Assembly (NCBI GenBank): GCA_963593765.1
Contig: CAVBBU010000027.1
Location: 1-20,795, forward strand
Direction of reading: 5' to 3'
From: CAVBBU01 sp963593765
Lineage (GTDB): Bacteria > Bacillota > Clostridia > Lachnospirales > Lachnospiraceae
Length of the DNA stretch: 20,795 bases
In this document: one piece after another, positions 1 through 7,374 of the stretch
Numbering within the stretch: the stretch's first letter is position 1
Layout of the letters: the number at the start of each line of letters is the position of its first letter
Notes under the pieces: model-generated
Databases searched by the model: none
What the model saw: the letters and a program-made list of their open reading frames with translations, nothing else
What the model was told of the DNA's origin: nothing
Position numbers and translations under genes: made by a program

Positions 1-186
1 AATATCTGCTCCGTTTTATTATATCACCTCGGTTTATCTTTTGCATCTCTATGTCGTATATTGTTCCACTATCCTTTGCTATTACATCAAGTCGTATGCT
101 GTGGGCATCTCTATACGAATTAATAGTTTCTTGATTGAATTTGCAAAAATCAGTTGTCGAAAAATTAATTGAAAAACATTGCTGAA
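1..186 (-). pseudogene. 5'-truncated PD-(D/E)XK (Rpn-type) nuclease/transposase fragment, running off the left edge
   Basis: On the minus strand one frame stays open from about position 214 to the window edge. From about 138 to 1 it reads like the N-terminal half of the Rpn/PD-(D/E)XK transposase-nuclease family: NQETINS, then SIRLDVIAKD, then TIYDIEMQK, then a basic KRSRY. The spaced D (in RLDV) and the E-x-Q (in IEMQ) match the catalytic D...ExQ/K pattern of that superfamily. The upstream part of the frame is low-complexity and AT-rich, with no ATG and no ribosome site, and it abuts the hairpin that ends the liv operon. I therefore infer loss of the 5' end. The 3' part lies outside the window, so I cannot say whether the rest is intact. 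The family call rests on motif recognition only. Confidence 0.6.
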
Positions 187-218
187 ATAAATATAGAATT
201 ATAAACAGTATATATAAT

Positions 219-256
219 CAGATGCCTAATACCTATCATAAGGTCTTAGGCATCTG
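219..256 (-). terminator. Terminator-like hairpin downstream of livF
   Basis: The two arms (219-234 and 241-256) form a 16-bp stem with one mismatch and a 6-nt loop. On the minus strand it lies 7 nt after the livF stop, preceded by an A-run and followed by CTGATTATATATA, a weak U-tract. On the plus strand the same hairpin is followed by GTTTT, so it could also stop transcription arriving from the left. It is the likely 3' end of the liv transcript. Confidence 0.65.
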
Positions 257-263
257 TTTTAAT

Positions 264-968
264 CTACTTCGACTTCCCAAGATAAGCCGCTTTCACAGAT
301 TCATTTTCCAAAAGCTCTGCACCTGTTCCTGAAATGGTTATCCTTCCTGTTTCAAGAACATATGCCTTACTTGCAATATGAAGTGCCATGTTTGCATTTT
401 GCTCTATAAGAAGAACCGTAACGCCAGCCTTATTAATTTCTTTAATAATGTCGAATATCCCCTTAACTATTAGAGGTGCGAGTCCAAGTGATGGCTCATC
501 CATCATTATAAGCTTAGGTCTGCTCATAAGTGCTCTTGCAACGGCTAGCATCTGCTGCTCACCGCCTGAGAGCGTACCTGCAAGCTGCCAGCTTCTTTCC
601 TTTAATCTAGGAAATAGCGAATATACCCAGTCTATATCTGAATCAAGCGAATCATTTCTAAGATATGCACCTATCTTGATATTTTCAAGGACTGTCATAT
701 CCGGAAAAACTCTACGCCCCTCTGGCACCAGAGATATGCCAGATGCAACTATCTTAGTCGGATCCATATTAGTTATATCAGCAGAATTCCACATTATGCT
801 TCCCGATGCTGACTTTACAAGTCCTGCTATACTTCTAAGAGTAGTGGATTTACCGGCACCATTGGCACCTATCAGGGTTACTATAGAGCCGTCCTCAACC
901 TCAAAGGAAATTCCCTTGACTGCTTCTATACCGCCATAATTTACCTTTAGATTTTCTATTTTAAGCAT
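264..968 (-). CDS. livF: Branched-chain amino-acid ABC transporter, ATP-binding subunit LivF
   Basis: This is one of the two cytoplasmic ATPases that power the LivHM permease in high-affinity leucine/isoleucine/valine uptake. At 234 residues it has the usual LivF length. Visible motifs are Walker A GANGAGKS (34-41), the ABC signature LSGGEQQ (133-139), Walker B LIMMDEP (153-159) followed by SLGLAP, and the switch histidine region LLIEQNANMAL, in which the usual H is replaced by Q-N, as is common in LivF. VPEGRRVFPDMTVLENI is a LivF hallmark. The start ATG overlaps the end of livG by 8 nt, and its Shine-Dalgarno (ACAGGAAG) lies in the livG 3' end, implying translational coupling. It is the last gene of livKHMGF and is followed by a hairpin. 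Confidence 0.95.
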   Translation of the reverse strand: MLKIENLKVNYGGIEAVKGISFEVEDGSIVTLIGANGAGKSTTLRSIAGLVKSASGSIMWNSADITNMDPTKIVASGISLVPEGRRVFPDMTVLENIKIGAYLRNDSLDSDIDWVYSLFPRLKERSWQLAGTLSGGEQQMLAVARALMSRPKLIMMDEPSLGLAPLIVKGIFDIIKEINKAGVTVLLIEQNANMALHIASKAYVLETGRITISGTGAELLENESVKAAYLGKSK

Positions 969-1806
969 CTTCCTGTTCCACCCCCAAATAAGCCTTTATA
1001 ACCTTTTCATCATTTCGTATATGCTCTGGATCTCCCTGTGCTATAAGCTTACCAAAATCAAGCACATATATTCTGTCAGATATCTGCATAACCAAGTCCA
1101 TATGATGCTCTATCATAAATATAGTCAGCTTATATTCATCATGTATCTTCTTTATAAAGTCCGTAAGCTCCTGAGTCTCCTGTGGGTTCATACCTGCTGC
1201 AGGCTCATCAAGAAGAAGCAGCGAAGGATTAGTAGCAAGTGCTCTTGCTATCTCTAGTCTTCTTTGAAGTCCATAAGGAAGAGAGGACGCTATCTCATCC
1301 TTATACTTTAGTAGGCCCTGCATATCAAGAAGCTCTGAGGCTTCCTTTCTCATGCGTGCCTCCTCACGGTGGTTAAAACGCAGCGTAGCAGAAAATACAT
1401 TTTGCTTTGCACGCATATGCTTGGCTATAAGAACATTGTCAAATACAGTAAGATTAGAAAACAGCCTTATATTTTGAAAGGTTCTTGCAATTCCCATCTT
1501 AGTAATAACGTCCGGCGTATTAACAACAGGAGTAAGTGCCATAGGCGGATGTGAGCCTATATAATTTTTCTTCATTTTCCCATGAGGATAATTAGCAAGT
1601 ATTACCTCATCATTAAAAAGCACGCGTCCATTAGTTGGCTCATATATTCCTGTTACGCAGTTAAATGCTGTAGTTTTGCCTGCACCATTAGGTCCTATAA
1701 GTGCAACTATCTCTCCCTTATTAACCTCAAGCGATAGGTCATTGACAGCTACAACACCTCCAAATTGCATAGTAATATGATCGAGGCTAAGTACATGTTT
1801 TGGCAT
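961..1806 (-). CDS. livG: Branched-chain amino-acid ABC transporter, ATP-binding subunit LivG
   Basis: This is the second ATPase of the Liv importer. In its 281 residues I see Walker A GPNGAGKT (38-45), the LivG-specific GIARTFQNIRLF (105-116), the divergent signature LPYGLQR (176-182, in place of LSGGQ), Walker B LLLLDEP (196-202) and the histidine switch MIEHHMDLVM (231-240). It is longer than the roughly 255 residues usual for LivG. The excess is an insertion at about 73-102, between the first beta strands and the ARTFQ motif; it is in frame and contains no stop. The start is supported by GGGAGG, which lies inside the last codons of livM. The ATG is 2 nt after the livM stop, and the 3' end overlaps livF. 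Confidence 0.95.
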   Translation of the reverse strand: MPKHVLSLDHITMQFGGVVAVNDLSLEVNKGEIVALIGPNGAGKTTAFNCVTGIYEPTNGRVLFNDEVILANYPHGKMKKNYIGSHPPMALTPVVNTPDVITKMGIARTFQNIRLFSNLTVFDNVLIAKHMRAKQNVFSATLRFNHREEARMRKEASELLDMQGLLKYKDEIASSLPYGLQRRLEIARALATNPSLLLLDEPAAGMNPQETQELTDFIKKIHDEYKLTIFMIEHHMDLVMQISDRIYVLDFGKLIAQGDPEHIRNDEKVIKAYLGVEQEDA

Positions 1807-1808
1807 AA

Positions 1809-2912
1809 TTACTTACCTCCCTTCGCAGCTGACTGCTTCTTTTTAAATCTATCCGGCAGATGCTTTATCAAATTATAAAGTCCATTCCAGCTAAATTCAT
1901 TTGTACCCATAATTCCTTTTCTATAGAAAAGCACAACTATCATAAGAAGAATTGAGAATATAACCATACGAAAGCCTGTTCTAAACAGCGGAATATTTAC
2001 CCCTGCTATAGTTAGTGGCTCGTCGAAAAATCTCAGCCATTCTCTGCCTGCTGTAAGTAAAAATGCACCAAGCACGCTTCCTGTAACGCTTCCTATACCA
2101 CCGAGTACAACTATAAGAAGTATGTCATAGGTAAGAGATATCTGGAAGGTTTTAGAGTCTATAGATCTCATAAACATAGCAAGCATGCCTCCGCCTATGC
2201 CAGTGAAGAATGACGATATTACAAATGAAAGCTCCTTGTACTTAAAGAGATTTATTCCCATAGACTGTGCAGCAACCTCATCCTCTCTTATCGCCTTAAA
2301 TACTCGTCCATATGAGGAATTGATAAGAAGTACCATAAGTCCTATGCATACTACAACAAATGCAAAGAAAACATACAGATTAGGAAAGCCTGGTATACTC
2401 TTAAGTCCATAAGAGCCATTAGTAATTGTATCTAGCTGCGGTGCTGCTATAAGTGCACGAATAATTTCTGAAAAGCCAAGCGTAGCTATAGCAAGATAGT
2501 CGCTCTTAAGTCTAAGAACAGGTATGCCTATCAATGCAGCTATAGCGGCAGAAAGAAGTCCGCCAAGTAGTATGGCAATATAAAACGGAAGCTCTATTCC
2601 TGCTATAACTGGAGAAATTCCGCTTATATAATATACCGATGCTCTTTGTGCTACAGGTATAGTAAGTATTCCGACTGTATATGCACCTATAGCCATAAAG
2701 CCTGCCTGACCTAACGAAAAAAGTCCTGTGAATCCAGTTAAGAGATTCATAGATACTGCAACTACAGCATATACTGCAGATCTTTCAATAATAGATATCT
2801 GGTAATTATATTCATATTGATTATTTTCAAGAAATACTATTATAGCTATAAATATAACAATAGCTACTAGGTTTGGTATTAGCTTTTTTACATCAAATGT
2901 TTTATTGTTCAT
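1809..2912 (-). CDS. livM: Branched-chain amino-acid ABC transporter permease LivM
   Basis: This is an inner-membrane permease that pairs with LivH to form the translocation path. It has 367 residues and multiple hydrophobic segments, beginning with one at about 13-31. LivM-type landmarks are visible: LTGFTGLFSLGQAGFMAIGA (59-78), the LRLKSDYLAIATLGF segment, the cytoplasmic coupling stretch GRVFKAIREDEVAAQSMGIN, and VVLGGIGSVTGSVLGA near the C-terminus. The tail is short and basic. A strong AAGGGGGTG ribosome site sits upstream of the ATG, 12 nt after the livH stop. The neighbouring genes complete a standard Liv system, so the assignment is secure. Confidence 0.95.
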   Translation of the reverse strand: MNNKTFDVKKLIPNLVAIVIFIAIIVFLENNQYEYNYQISIIERSAVYAVVAVSMNLLTGFTGLFSLGQAGFMAIGAYTVGILTIPVAQRASVYYISGISPVIAGIELPFYIAILLGGLLSAAIAALIGIPVLRLKSDYLAIATLGFSEIIRALIAAPQLDTITNGSYGLKSIPGFPNLYVFFAFVVVCIGLMVLLINSSYGRVFKAIREDEVAAQSMGINLFKYKELSFVISSFFTGIGGGMLAMFMRSIDSKTFQISLTYDILLIVVLGGIGSVTGSVLGAFLLTAGREWLRFFDEPLTIAGVNIPLFRTGFRMVIFSILLMIVVLFYRKGIMGTNEFSWNGLYNLIKHLPDRFKKKQSAAKGGK

Positions 2913-2924
2913 ACTAACACCCCC

Positions 2925-3806
2925 TTAGACTTTATCTGCAACCTTCTCGCCAAATATACCAGTAGGCTTAACGAGAAGCATTATGATAAGTAATATAAAT
3001 GTAAATGCATCCGAGAAGGTAGAATATCCCATAGCTACGAGTGCAGTTTCACCAAGTCCAAGTATAAACCCTCCTACTACAGCACCAGGTATACTTCCTA
3101 TACCTCCTATTACGGCTGCCACAAAGCACTTAAGTCCTGGAAGCGAGCCTGAAAAAGGAAATACAGTCATACGATCTGTAAAATATAATATAGAGCCTAC
3201 AGCCGCAAGAAGTGATCCTATAGCAAATGTAAATGATATAGTAGAATTAATCTTAATTCCCATAAGCTGTGCAGTCTCATAGTCTCTTGATACAGCACGC
3301 ATAGCCATACCTATCTTTGTATGGTTAATTAGCTGTATAAGAAGTACAACTAGTAATATAGTAAAAAACGGAGTGAAGAATGTTACAAAGGAAGCACTTA
3401 CTCCACCTATCTGATATATATGCTTTAAAAAAGGAAGCTCCGGATATCCCATAGGAAGTGCTGTAAAAAGATATGTTGCCAGGTTTTGAAGTAAATAAGA
3501 TACACCTATTGCAGATATCATAACACTCATTCTTGGAGCTGTTCTAAGTGGCTTATAAGCAACCTTTTCTATAGTAACACCAAGTATTACTGTTACTATA
3601 AGTACAACCGGAATGGCTACATACCATGGCATAATTGCTACTGCAAATATCATAAAATATCCAGCCATCATAAATATATCGCCGTGTGCAAAATTAATAA
3701 GTCTTAGTATTCCATATACAAGAGTATATCCTATGGCTATAAGTGCATATGCACCGCCAAGTGATATACCTGTAAGGCATTGCTGTAAAAATGTTGTTAA
3801 GCTCAT
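2925..3806 (-). CDS. livH: Branched-chain amino-acid ABC transporter permease LivH
   Basis: This is the partner permease of LivM. It has 293 residues and is almost entirely hydrophobic. LivH-type motifs are visible: LTGISLGGAYALIAIGYTLV (11-30), YGILRLINFAHGDIFMMAGY, the coupling segment GMAMRAVSRDYETAQLMGI, and GLKCFVAAVIGGIGSIPGAV. The ATG follows GGGAGG with a 9-nt spacer. It is separated from livK by 84 nt containing a GC-rich hairpin, the only sizeable gap inside the operon. That arrangement is consistent with more transcript for the binding protein than for the permease. Confidence 0.95.
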   Translation of the reverse strand: MSLTTFLQQCLTGISLGGAYALIAIGYTLVYGILRLINFAHGDIFMMAGYFMIFAVAIMPWYVAIPVVLIVTVILGVTIEKVAYKPLRTAPRMSVMISAIGVSYLLQNLATYLFTALPMGYPELPFLKHIYQIGGVSASFVTFFTPFFTILLVVLLIQLINHTKIGMAMRAVSRDYETAQLMGIKINSTISFTFAIGSLLAAVGSILYFTDRMTVFPFSGSLPGLKCFVAAVIGGIGSIPGAVVGGFILGLGETALVAMGYSTFSDAFTFILLIIMLLVKPTGIFGEKVADKV

Positions 3807-3847
3807 ATGAGCTAACCTCCCATCCGAATATTCCTATGAATTAAACA

Positions 3848-3870
3848 AGTGGAGGGGAGTACCCTCCACT
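3848..3870 (-). promoter_or_regulatory. Intercistronic hairpin between livK and livH
   Basis: A perfect 9-bp GC-rich stem (AGTGGAGGG / CCCTCCACT) with a 5-nt loop lies 20 nt after the livK stop. On the minus strand it is followed by TGTTTAATTC, a short and imperfect U-tract. It could be a partial terminator or an mRNA 3'-end stabiliser that raises binding-protein expression over the permease genes. The structure is seen directly; the role is inferred. Confidence 0.6.
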
Positions 3871-3890
3871 CGAAATTTTAGTTAAGTCTA

Positions 3891-5078
3891 TTACTCAACT
3901 GTAGTTGTTGTAAGGAACTTAAACTTGCCATCCTCGATAGTCTTTATAAATGCCATATTCTTCTTAGCATCACCATTTTCGTCAAATGAGATAGTTCCTG
4001 TAACTCCATCAACTGTAAGAGTCTTAAGAGCATCACGTACAGCAACTGTATCTGTGCTTCCGGCAGCCTCTATAGCCTTAATAGCACAAAGGTATGCATC
4101 ATATCCAAGTGCTGAAACAGCCGGAATAATCTCATCCTGCTTGTTCTCCTTTAGATACTCCTTAAAGCCTGTTATAAATTCCTCTGCCTCTGAATTTGCA
4201 GGATCTGATTCATCAAAGAATGTAGAAAGAACTACGCCCTCTGCATCAGTGCCGGCATTTTCGATTATGGTTGCATTTTCCCATGTATCTCCTGCACCGA
4301 TAACTGCTGTTATACCAAGCTCACGAGCCTGCTTGATTATAAGCGGAGCTGTTGTTATAGATGATGGTGCAAATATAAAGTCTGGGTTTGTAGCCTTAAT
4401 ATTAGTAAGAATTGCCTTAAAGTCTGTCTGGTTAGTCTGGAACTGCTCGTCGCTTACTACCTCACCGCCTAGAGCTGTAAAGCCATCCTTAAAATAAGAA
4501 GCAAGACCTGATGAATAGTCATCGCCTAGCTGACTTATAACTGCAACCTTTGTATATCCATTCTGCCATGCATAGTTAGCCATTATAGTTCCCTGGAATG
4601 GATCGAGGAAGCATGTACGGAAGTAGAAATCATTGCCCTGTGTAACCTGTGGATTAGTACATGAAGCACCGATAGCTGGTATCTGAGCATCCTCAAAATA
4701 CTGACCTGCTGCTATAGATACACCTGAGCCATAGCTTCCTAATACAACTGTACACTTTTCACTAACTAGCTTCTGTGCAGCTGTAACTGCCTCTGTCTTA
4801 TCTGACTTGTTGTCTACCTCAACAAGCTGAATCTTATATTCCTTGTCGCCAACCTTAACTGTAGGATACTTCTGATTAGCATAACGCATACCAAGAACCT
4901 CTTGGAATCCGCCGCCACCATTTTCACCAGTTTGTGGCTCGAATACACCAATCTTGATAACATCTCCACCTGAGCTAGAACCAGATGATGAGCTGCTGCT
5001 TGAGCTGCCACATGCTGTTAATGCACTAGCGGCTAATGCTGCAGTAAGTGTAATTGCAACTACCTTCTTAAGCTTCAT
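3891..5078 (-). CDS. livK: Branched-chain amino-acid ABC transporter substrate-binding lipoprotein
   Basis: This is the extracellular, lipid-anchored receptor (periplasmic-binding fold type I) that captures branched-chain amino acids for LivHMGF. It has 395 residues. A lipoprotein signal peptide ends in the lipobox LTAC, making Cys23 the lipidated residue, and is followed by a serine/glycine-rich linker. The mature part begins IKIGVFEPQTGENGGGG and has the Leu/Ile/Val-binding landmarks: VLGSYGSGVSIAAGQYFEDA, AIGASCTNPQVT, NDFYFRTCFLDPFQG, and ALGYDAYLCAIKAIEAAGS near the C-terminus. GAGGAGG precedes the ATG and a sigma-A-type promoter lies about 80-110 nt upstream. The precise ligand cannot be read from sequence; related receptors also bind amides or aromatic amino acids. 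Confidence 0.93.
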   Translation of the reverse strand: MKLKKVVAITLTAALAASALTACGSSSSSSSSGSSSGGDVIKIGVFEPQTGENGGGGFQEVLGMRYANQKYPTVKVGDKEYKIQLVEVDNKSDKTEAVTAAQKLVSEKCTVVLGSYGSGVSIAAGQYFEDAQIPAIGASCTNPQVTQGNDFYFRTCFLDPFQGTIMANYAWQNGYTKVAVISQLGDDYSSGLASYFKDGFTALGGEVVSDEQFQTNQTDFKAILTNIKATNPDFIFAPSSITTAPLIIKQARELGITAVIGAGDTWENATIIENAGTDAEGVVLSTFFDESDPANSEAEEFITGFKEYLKENKQDEIIPAVSALGYDAYLCAIKAIEAAGSTDTVAVRDALKTLTVDGVTGTISFDENGDAKKNMAFIKTIEDGKFKFLTTTTVE

Positions 5079-5158
5079 AATTTTTCCTCCTCTTTATATA
5101 ACCATTTTTTAGTGTTTGTCTATCAAAAACAAATGTCTTTGTATCAAGCACTTATAAT

Positions 5159-5186
5159 ATTATATCAATATTTTAACAAATTACAA
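5159..5186 (-). promoter_or_regulatory. Sigma-A-type promoter for the liv operon
   Basis: On the minus strand, TTGTAA (5181-5186) is separated by 16 nt from a perfect TATAAT (5159-5164), leaving a leader of about 75 nt before livK. The surrounding 5100-5280 stretch is very AT-rich. I see no obvious operator or riboswitch fold in the leader. Confidence 0.65.
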
Positions 5187-5287
5187 TAAAAAAATGTTAT
5201 ATAGAACAAAAAGGAATAAAAGCAGCCGATTTATAGCCTTTTCTATAATCTGTTTTTGGTATTTAATACTTCTCAAGCTACTATAAT

Positions 5288-5338
5288 CAAAATGCCCTCG
5301 CTCGCCCACATTTTATATATGTGCTGCGACGAGGGCAT
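5288..5338 (-). terminator. Rho-independent terminator after the polysaccharide deacetylase gene
   Basis: The outer 9-bp stem ATGCCCTCG / CGAGGGCAT is extended by an inner TCGC/GCGA and a CACAT/ATGTG top. On the minus strand TTTTGATTATA follows directly. It lies 12 nt past the stop of the gene ending at 5350 and separates it from the liv promoter. Confidence 0.85.
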
Positions 5339-5349
5339 GCATGTGTTTG

Positions 5350-6540
5350 TTATTTTCTAAACGACGAATACGCCTTACCTGGCACAAGTCCACCAGCTCT
5401 TGCATCTGCCATTTCAGATACTGTAACCAACTGATAGCCTCTGTTTGCTAGCTCAGGAATTATTATCTCTGCAGCTCCTGCTGTTGCATCATACAGGTCA
5501 TGCATAAGAACTATATCTCCATCCTTAACTGTATTTAAAACTGCATTAACAGTTGACTGCGTATTTCTTGTCTTCCAGTCTAAGGTATCTACAGACCACA
5601 TAATAGCTGACTGTCCTACTGCTGCAAGTGCAGCATCAGTAGATGCATTGTGATATCCACCTGGTGGTCTTGTAACCTTTGGAGTTACACCACATGCTGC
5701 TGATATAGCTGCATTAGTTTGATTAACTGTGCTATGTATACCCTCAGTTGATAGCTTGCTAAGATATACATGTGTATATGTGTGGTTTCCTACCTCACAA
5801 CCGTCTGCAACCATTCTTGCAACACAGGCTGCATTTGCCCCACTAACTCTGTTACCAACCATAAAGAAGGTTGCCCTTCCGCCTACTGCCTCAAGTGCTG
5901 TAAGTATTCTATTAGTAACCTTAGAGCTTGGACCATCATCAAATGTAAGTGCTACCATAGGCTTGTTTGGATCTATAGTGCTTTGAACTATCTCCTCTGG
6001 CTCACCAGAGTTTTTAAGAGTGACCGCAATTCTTACTCCATCTATCCTCTTTCCGATTCCTTCAACTCCAGCCTGCTCTCCGTTCTTAACCCAAGCACCC
6101 CACTGACCGTCTATATATACCTTAGTATATATGTCATATGCTGTCTCGAGGTCTCCATTAAGCCAAACCTTGATTGCCTCAAGCGGTGCTGTGTTGCTTG
6201 AAGTATCTCCAGTAGGAGTTGCATTCTCTACGCTATCAAGCCAGCCATAGCCACTTAGGTTTACCTGATACAAAACTGTTCCTGTATATCCCTCTGGCTG
6301 ACCACTAAGTCCTATCTTAATTGCTGTAGGATAATAGCCATTTCTAATCATGTTATGATTATCAGATATCCAGCTTCCCCAGCCTACAGAATTATAGCTG
6401 CATGCATAGGTTGCCTTAAGTGTGCTAGCTGCAGTCTTTGCTTCGTCCGCATAGCTTCTGCTATCTGTTAGCATTGGCATTATACATATGCTAAATATAC
6501 ATACAATTACTGCCGCAAAAAATCTTTTTATAGCCTTCAT
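5350..6540 (-). CDS. Secreted ChW-domain polysaccharide deacetylase (NodB family)
   Basis: This is a predicted secreted carbohydrate esterase family 4 enzyme, removing N-acetyl groups from peptidoglycan or another surface N-acetylglucosamine polymer. Of 396 residues, 1-31 are a signal peptide. Residues 45-175 carry ChW-type (clostridial hydrophobic, Trp-containing) repeats: GWGSWISDN...AIKIGLSG, GYGWLDSVE...EAIKVWLNG, GQWGAWVKNGEQAG...IDGVRIAV. Residues 194-380 are the NodB domain with its metal and catalytic motifs: TFDDGPSS (199-206), GNHTYTH (251-257), RPPGGYHN (291-298), WSVDTLDW (315-322) and LMHD (345-348). All CE4 residues that I can identify are present, so it should be active. GAGGAAGG precedes the ATG, and a strong terminator follows. 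The exact polymer is not determinable here. Confidence 0.9.
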   Translation of the reverse strand: MKAIKRFFAAVIVCIFSICIMPMLTDSRSYADEAKTAASTLKATYACSYNSVGWGSWISDNHNMIRNGYYPTAIKIGLSGQPEGYTGTVLYQVNLSGYGWLDSVENATPTGDTSSNTAPLEAIKVWLNGDLETAYDIYTKVYIDGQWGAWVKNGEQAGVEGIGKRIDGVRIAVTLKNSGEPEEIVQSTIDPNKPMVALTFDDGPSSKVTNRILTALEAVGGRATFFMVGNRVSGANAACVARMVADGCEVGNHTYTHVYLSKLSTEGIHSTVNQTNAAISAACGVTPKVTRPPGGYHNASTDAALAAVGQSAIMWSVDTLDWKTRNTQSTVNAVLNTVKDGDIVLMHDLYDATAGAAEIIIPELANRGYQLVTVSEMADARAGGLVPGKAYSSFRK

Positions 6541-6572
6541 AATACCTTCCTCTAATCTTATTTGATTTTAGT

Positions 6573-6581
6573 ATAATACCA
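6573..6581 (-). promoter_or_regulatory. Extended -10 promoter candidate for the deacetylase gene
   Basis: On the minus strand TGGTATTAT is an extended -10 element (TGn followed by TATTAT) about 32 nt upstream of the ATG. No good -35 is visible (CTGTTA at 18 nt is weak). The extended -10 could compensate. It is back-to-back with the plus-strand promoter at 6636-6664. Confidence 0.45.
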
Positions 6582-6635
6582 CTATATAAAGCAAAATAAC
6601 AGTCCAAATTCGCATTTTAAATTGACCCTCATAGC

Positions 6636-6664
6636 TTGAAAGATTAGCTGTAAGCTGTTATTAT
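6636..6664 (+). promoter_or_regulatory. Sigma-A-type promoter for the plus-strand gene at 6692
   Basis: TTGAAA (6636-6641), a 17-nt spacer and TATTAT (6659-6664) form a good consensus promoter. A GGAGG ribosome site at 6680-6684 lies 7 nt before the ATG at 6692, so the untranslated leader is about 20 nt. Confidence 0.65.
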
Positions 6665-6691
6665 AGTGAGCGTGTTATCGGAGGATTATAT

Positions 6692-7369
6692 ATGTCAAAA
6701 TACACGAATTATAGCTATCTGAATAAGCAAAATACAATTAATAGAGATAAGGAAGAATCTAGCCTAAAGCATACTCTGCTTGTCTATGTGCTTCCATTTA
6801 TAATAATTAATTTAATTATATTTTATGTAGTAACAGCACAGCCACGCTTCAGCGTTACTACCGCTGATTCTGCAGATTATAGCTCAGTTAATATAGAGCT
6901 AAAGAAAAAAAGTCTTTTCCCTATTAAGTCAGCTTCTGTAGAGCTAGATGATACTAGCCTTGAGCTAAAAAAAGACGGTAGCACATATACTGCCACAGCC
7001 ACAACTAACGGAACTCTTACTGTTTCCCTTACGAATATCAATGGTATGACTAAGACAGAATACGTACATATCAATTCTATAGACGATGCACCACCTATAG
7101 TAAATCTTGATAGTGATACAGATAATAAACTCGTTCTTTCATTTGAGGATACTCAATCTGGAGTTTATTATGATGGAATATATGGTCTTGATTCTACGGG
7201 CAAAAAAATAATGCCTTCTCTTATTGATGAAGGCACGAGTACCGTTACATTTAATTATGACGGATTATATATAGAGGTTCATGTTCCCGACAAGGCAGGC
7301 CATGAGGCTATAGCCAATTTCGGTGCCGAGGCAGACTTTGATACAACTGCAAATGTCTCAGAGGAGTAG
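6692..7369 (+). CDS. Small single-pass membrane protein with extracellular beta-rich domain, function unknown
   Basis: I do not recognise a named family. The 225-residue product has a polar N-terminus (1-26), one strong transmembrane helix at about 28-49, and an extracellular part rich in Thr, Ser, Asp and Val. The residues IKSASVELDDTSLELKKDGS followed by TYTATATTNGTLTVSLTN resemble an Ig-like or cadherin-like beta sandwich. A second segment, APPIVNLDSDTDNKLVLSFE through to YIEVHVPDKAGHEA, resembles the 'D.a.P.i' Ig-like modules of surface adhesion proteins. It is the only protein gene on the plus strand. It starts divergently from the secreted deacetylase and ends 5 nt from the convergent end of queA, with no terminator visible between them. 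Its promoter and GGAGG site are good, so the gene looks real and expressed. A cell-envelope role is inferred from architecture and neighbours only. Confidence 0.8.
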   Translation: MSKYTNYSYLNKQNTINRDKEESSLKHTLLVYVLPFIIINLIIFYVVTAQPRFSVTTADSADYSSVNIELKKKSLFPIKSASVELDDTSLELKKDGSTYTATATTNGTLTVSLTNINGMTKTEYVHINSIDDAPPIVNLDSDTDNKLVLSFEDTQSGVYYDGIYGLDSTGKKIMPSLIDEGTSTVTFNYDGLYIEVHVPDKAGHEAIANFGAEADFDTTANVSEE

Positions 7370-7374
7370 TGTCA

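Noticed and set aside
219..256. Riboswitch or attenuator
   Set aside because: It lies at the 3' end of the liv operon rather than in a leader, and is a simple stem-loop, better explained as a terminator.
388..939. Long plus-strand open frame opposite livF
   Set aside because: It mirrors livF, whose ABC motifs are intact; no ribosome site or family features on the plus strand.
3925..4497. 190-residue plus-strand open frame opposite livK
   Set aside because: It is antisense to a clearly real lipoprotein gene and lacks start signals and recognisable domains.
5187..5280. Small RNA or leader peptide upstream of livK
   Set aside because: Very AT-rich with only a weak TATAG/CTATA stem and no start-plus-ribosome-site pair.
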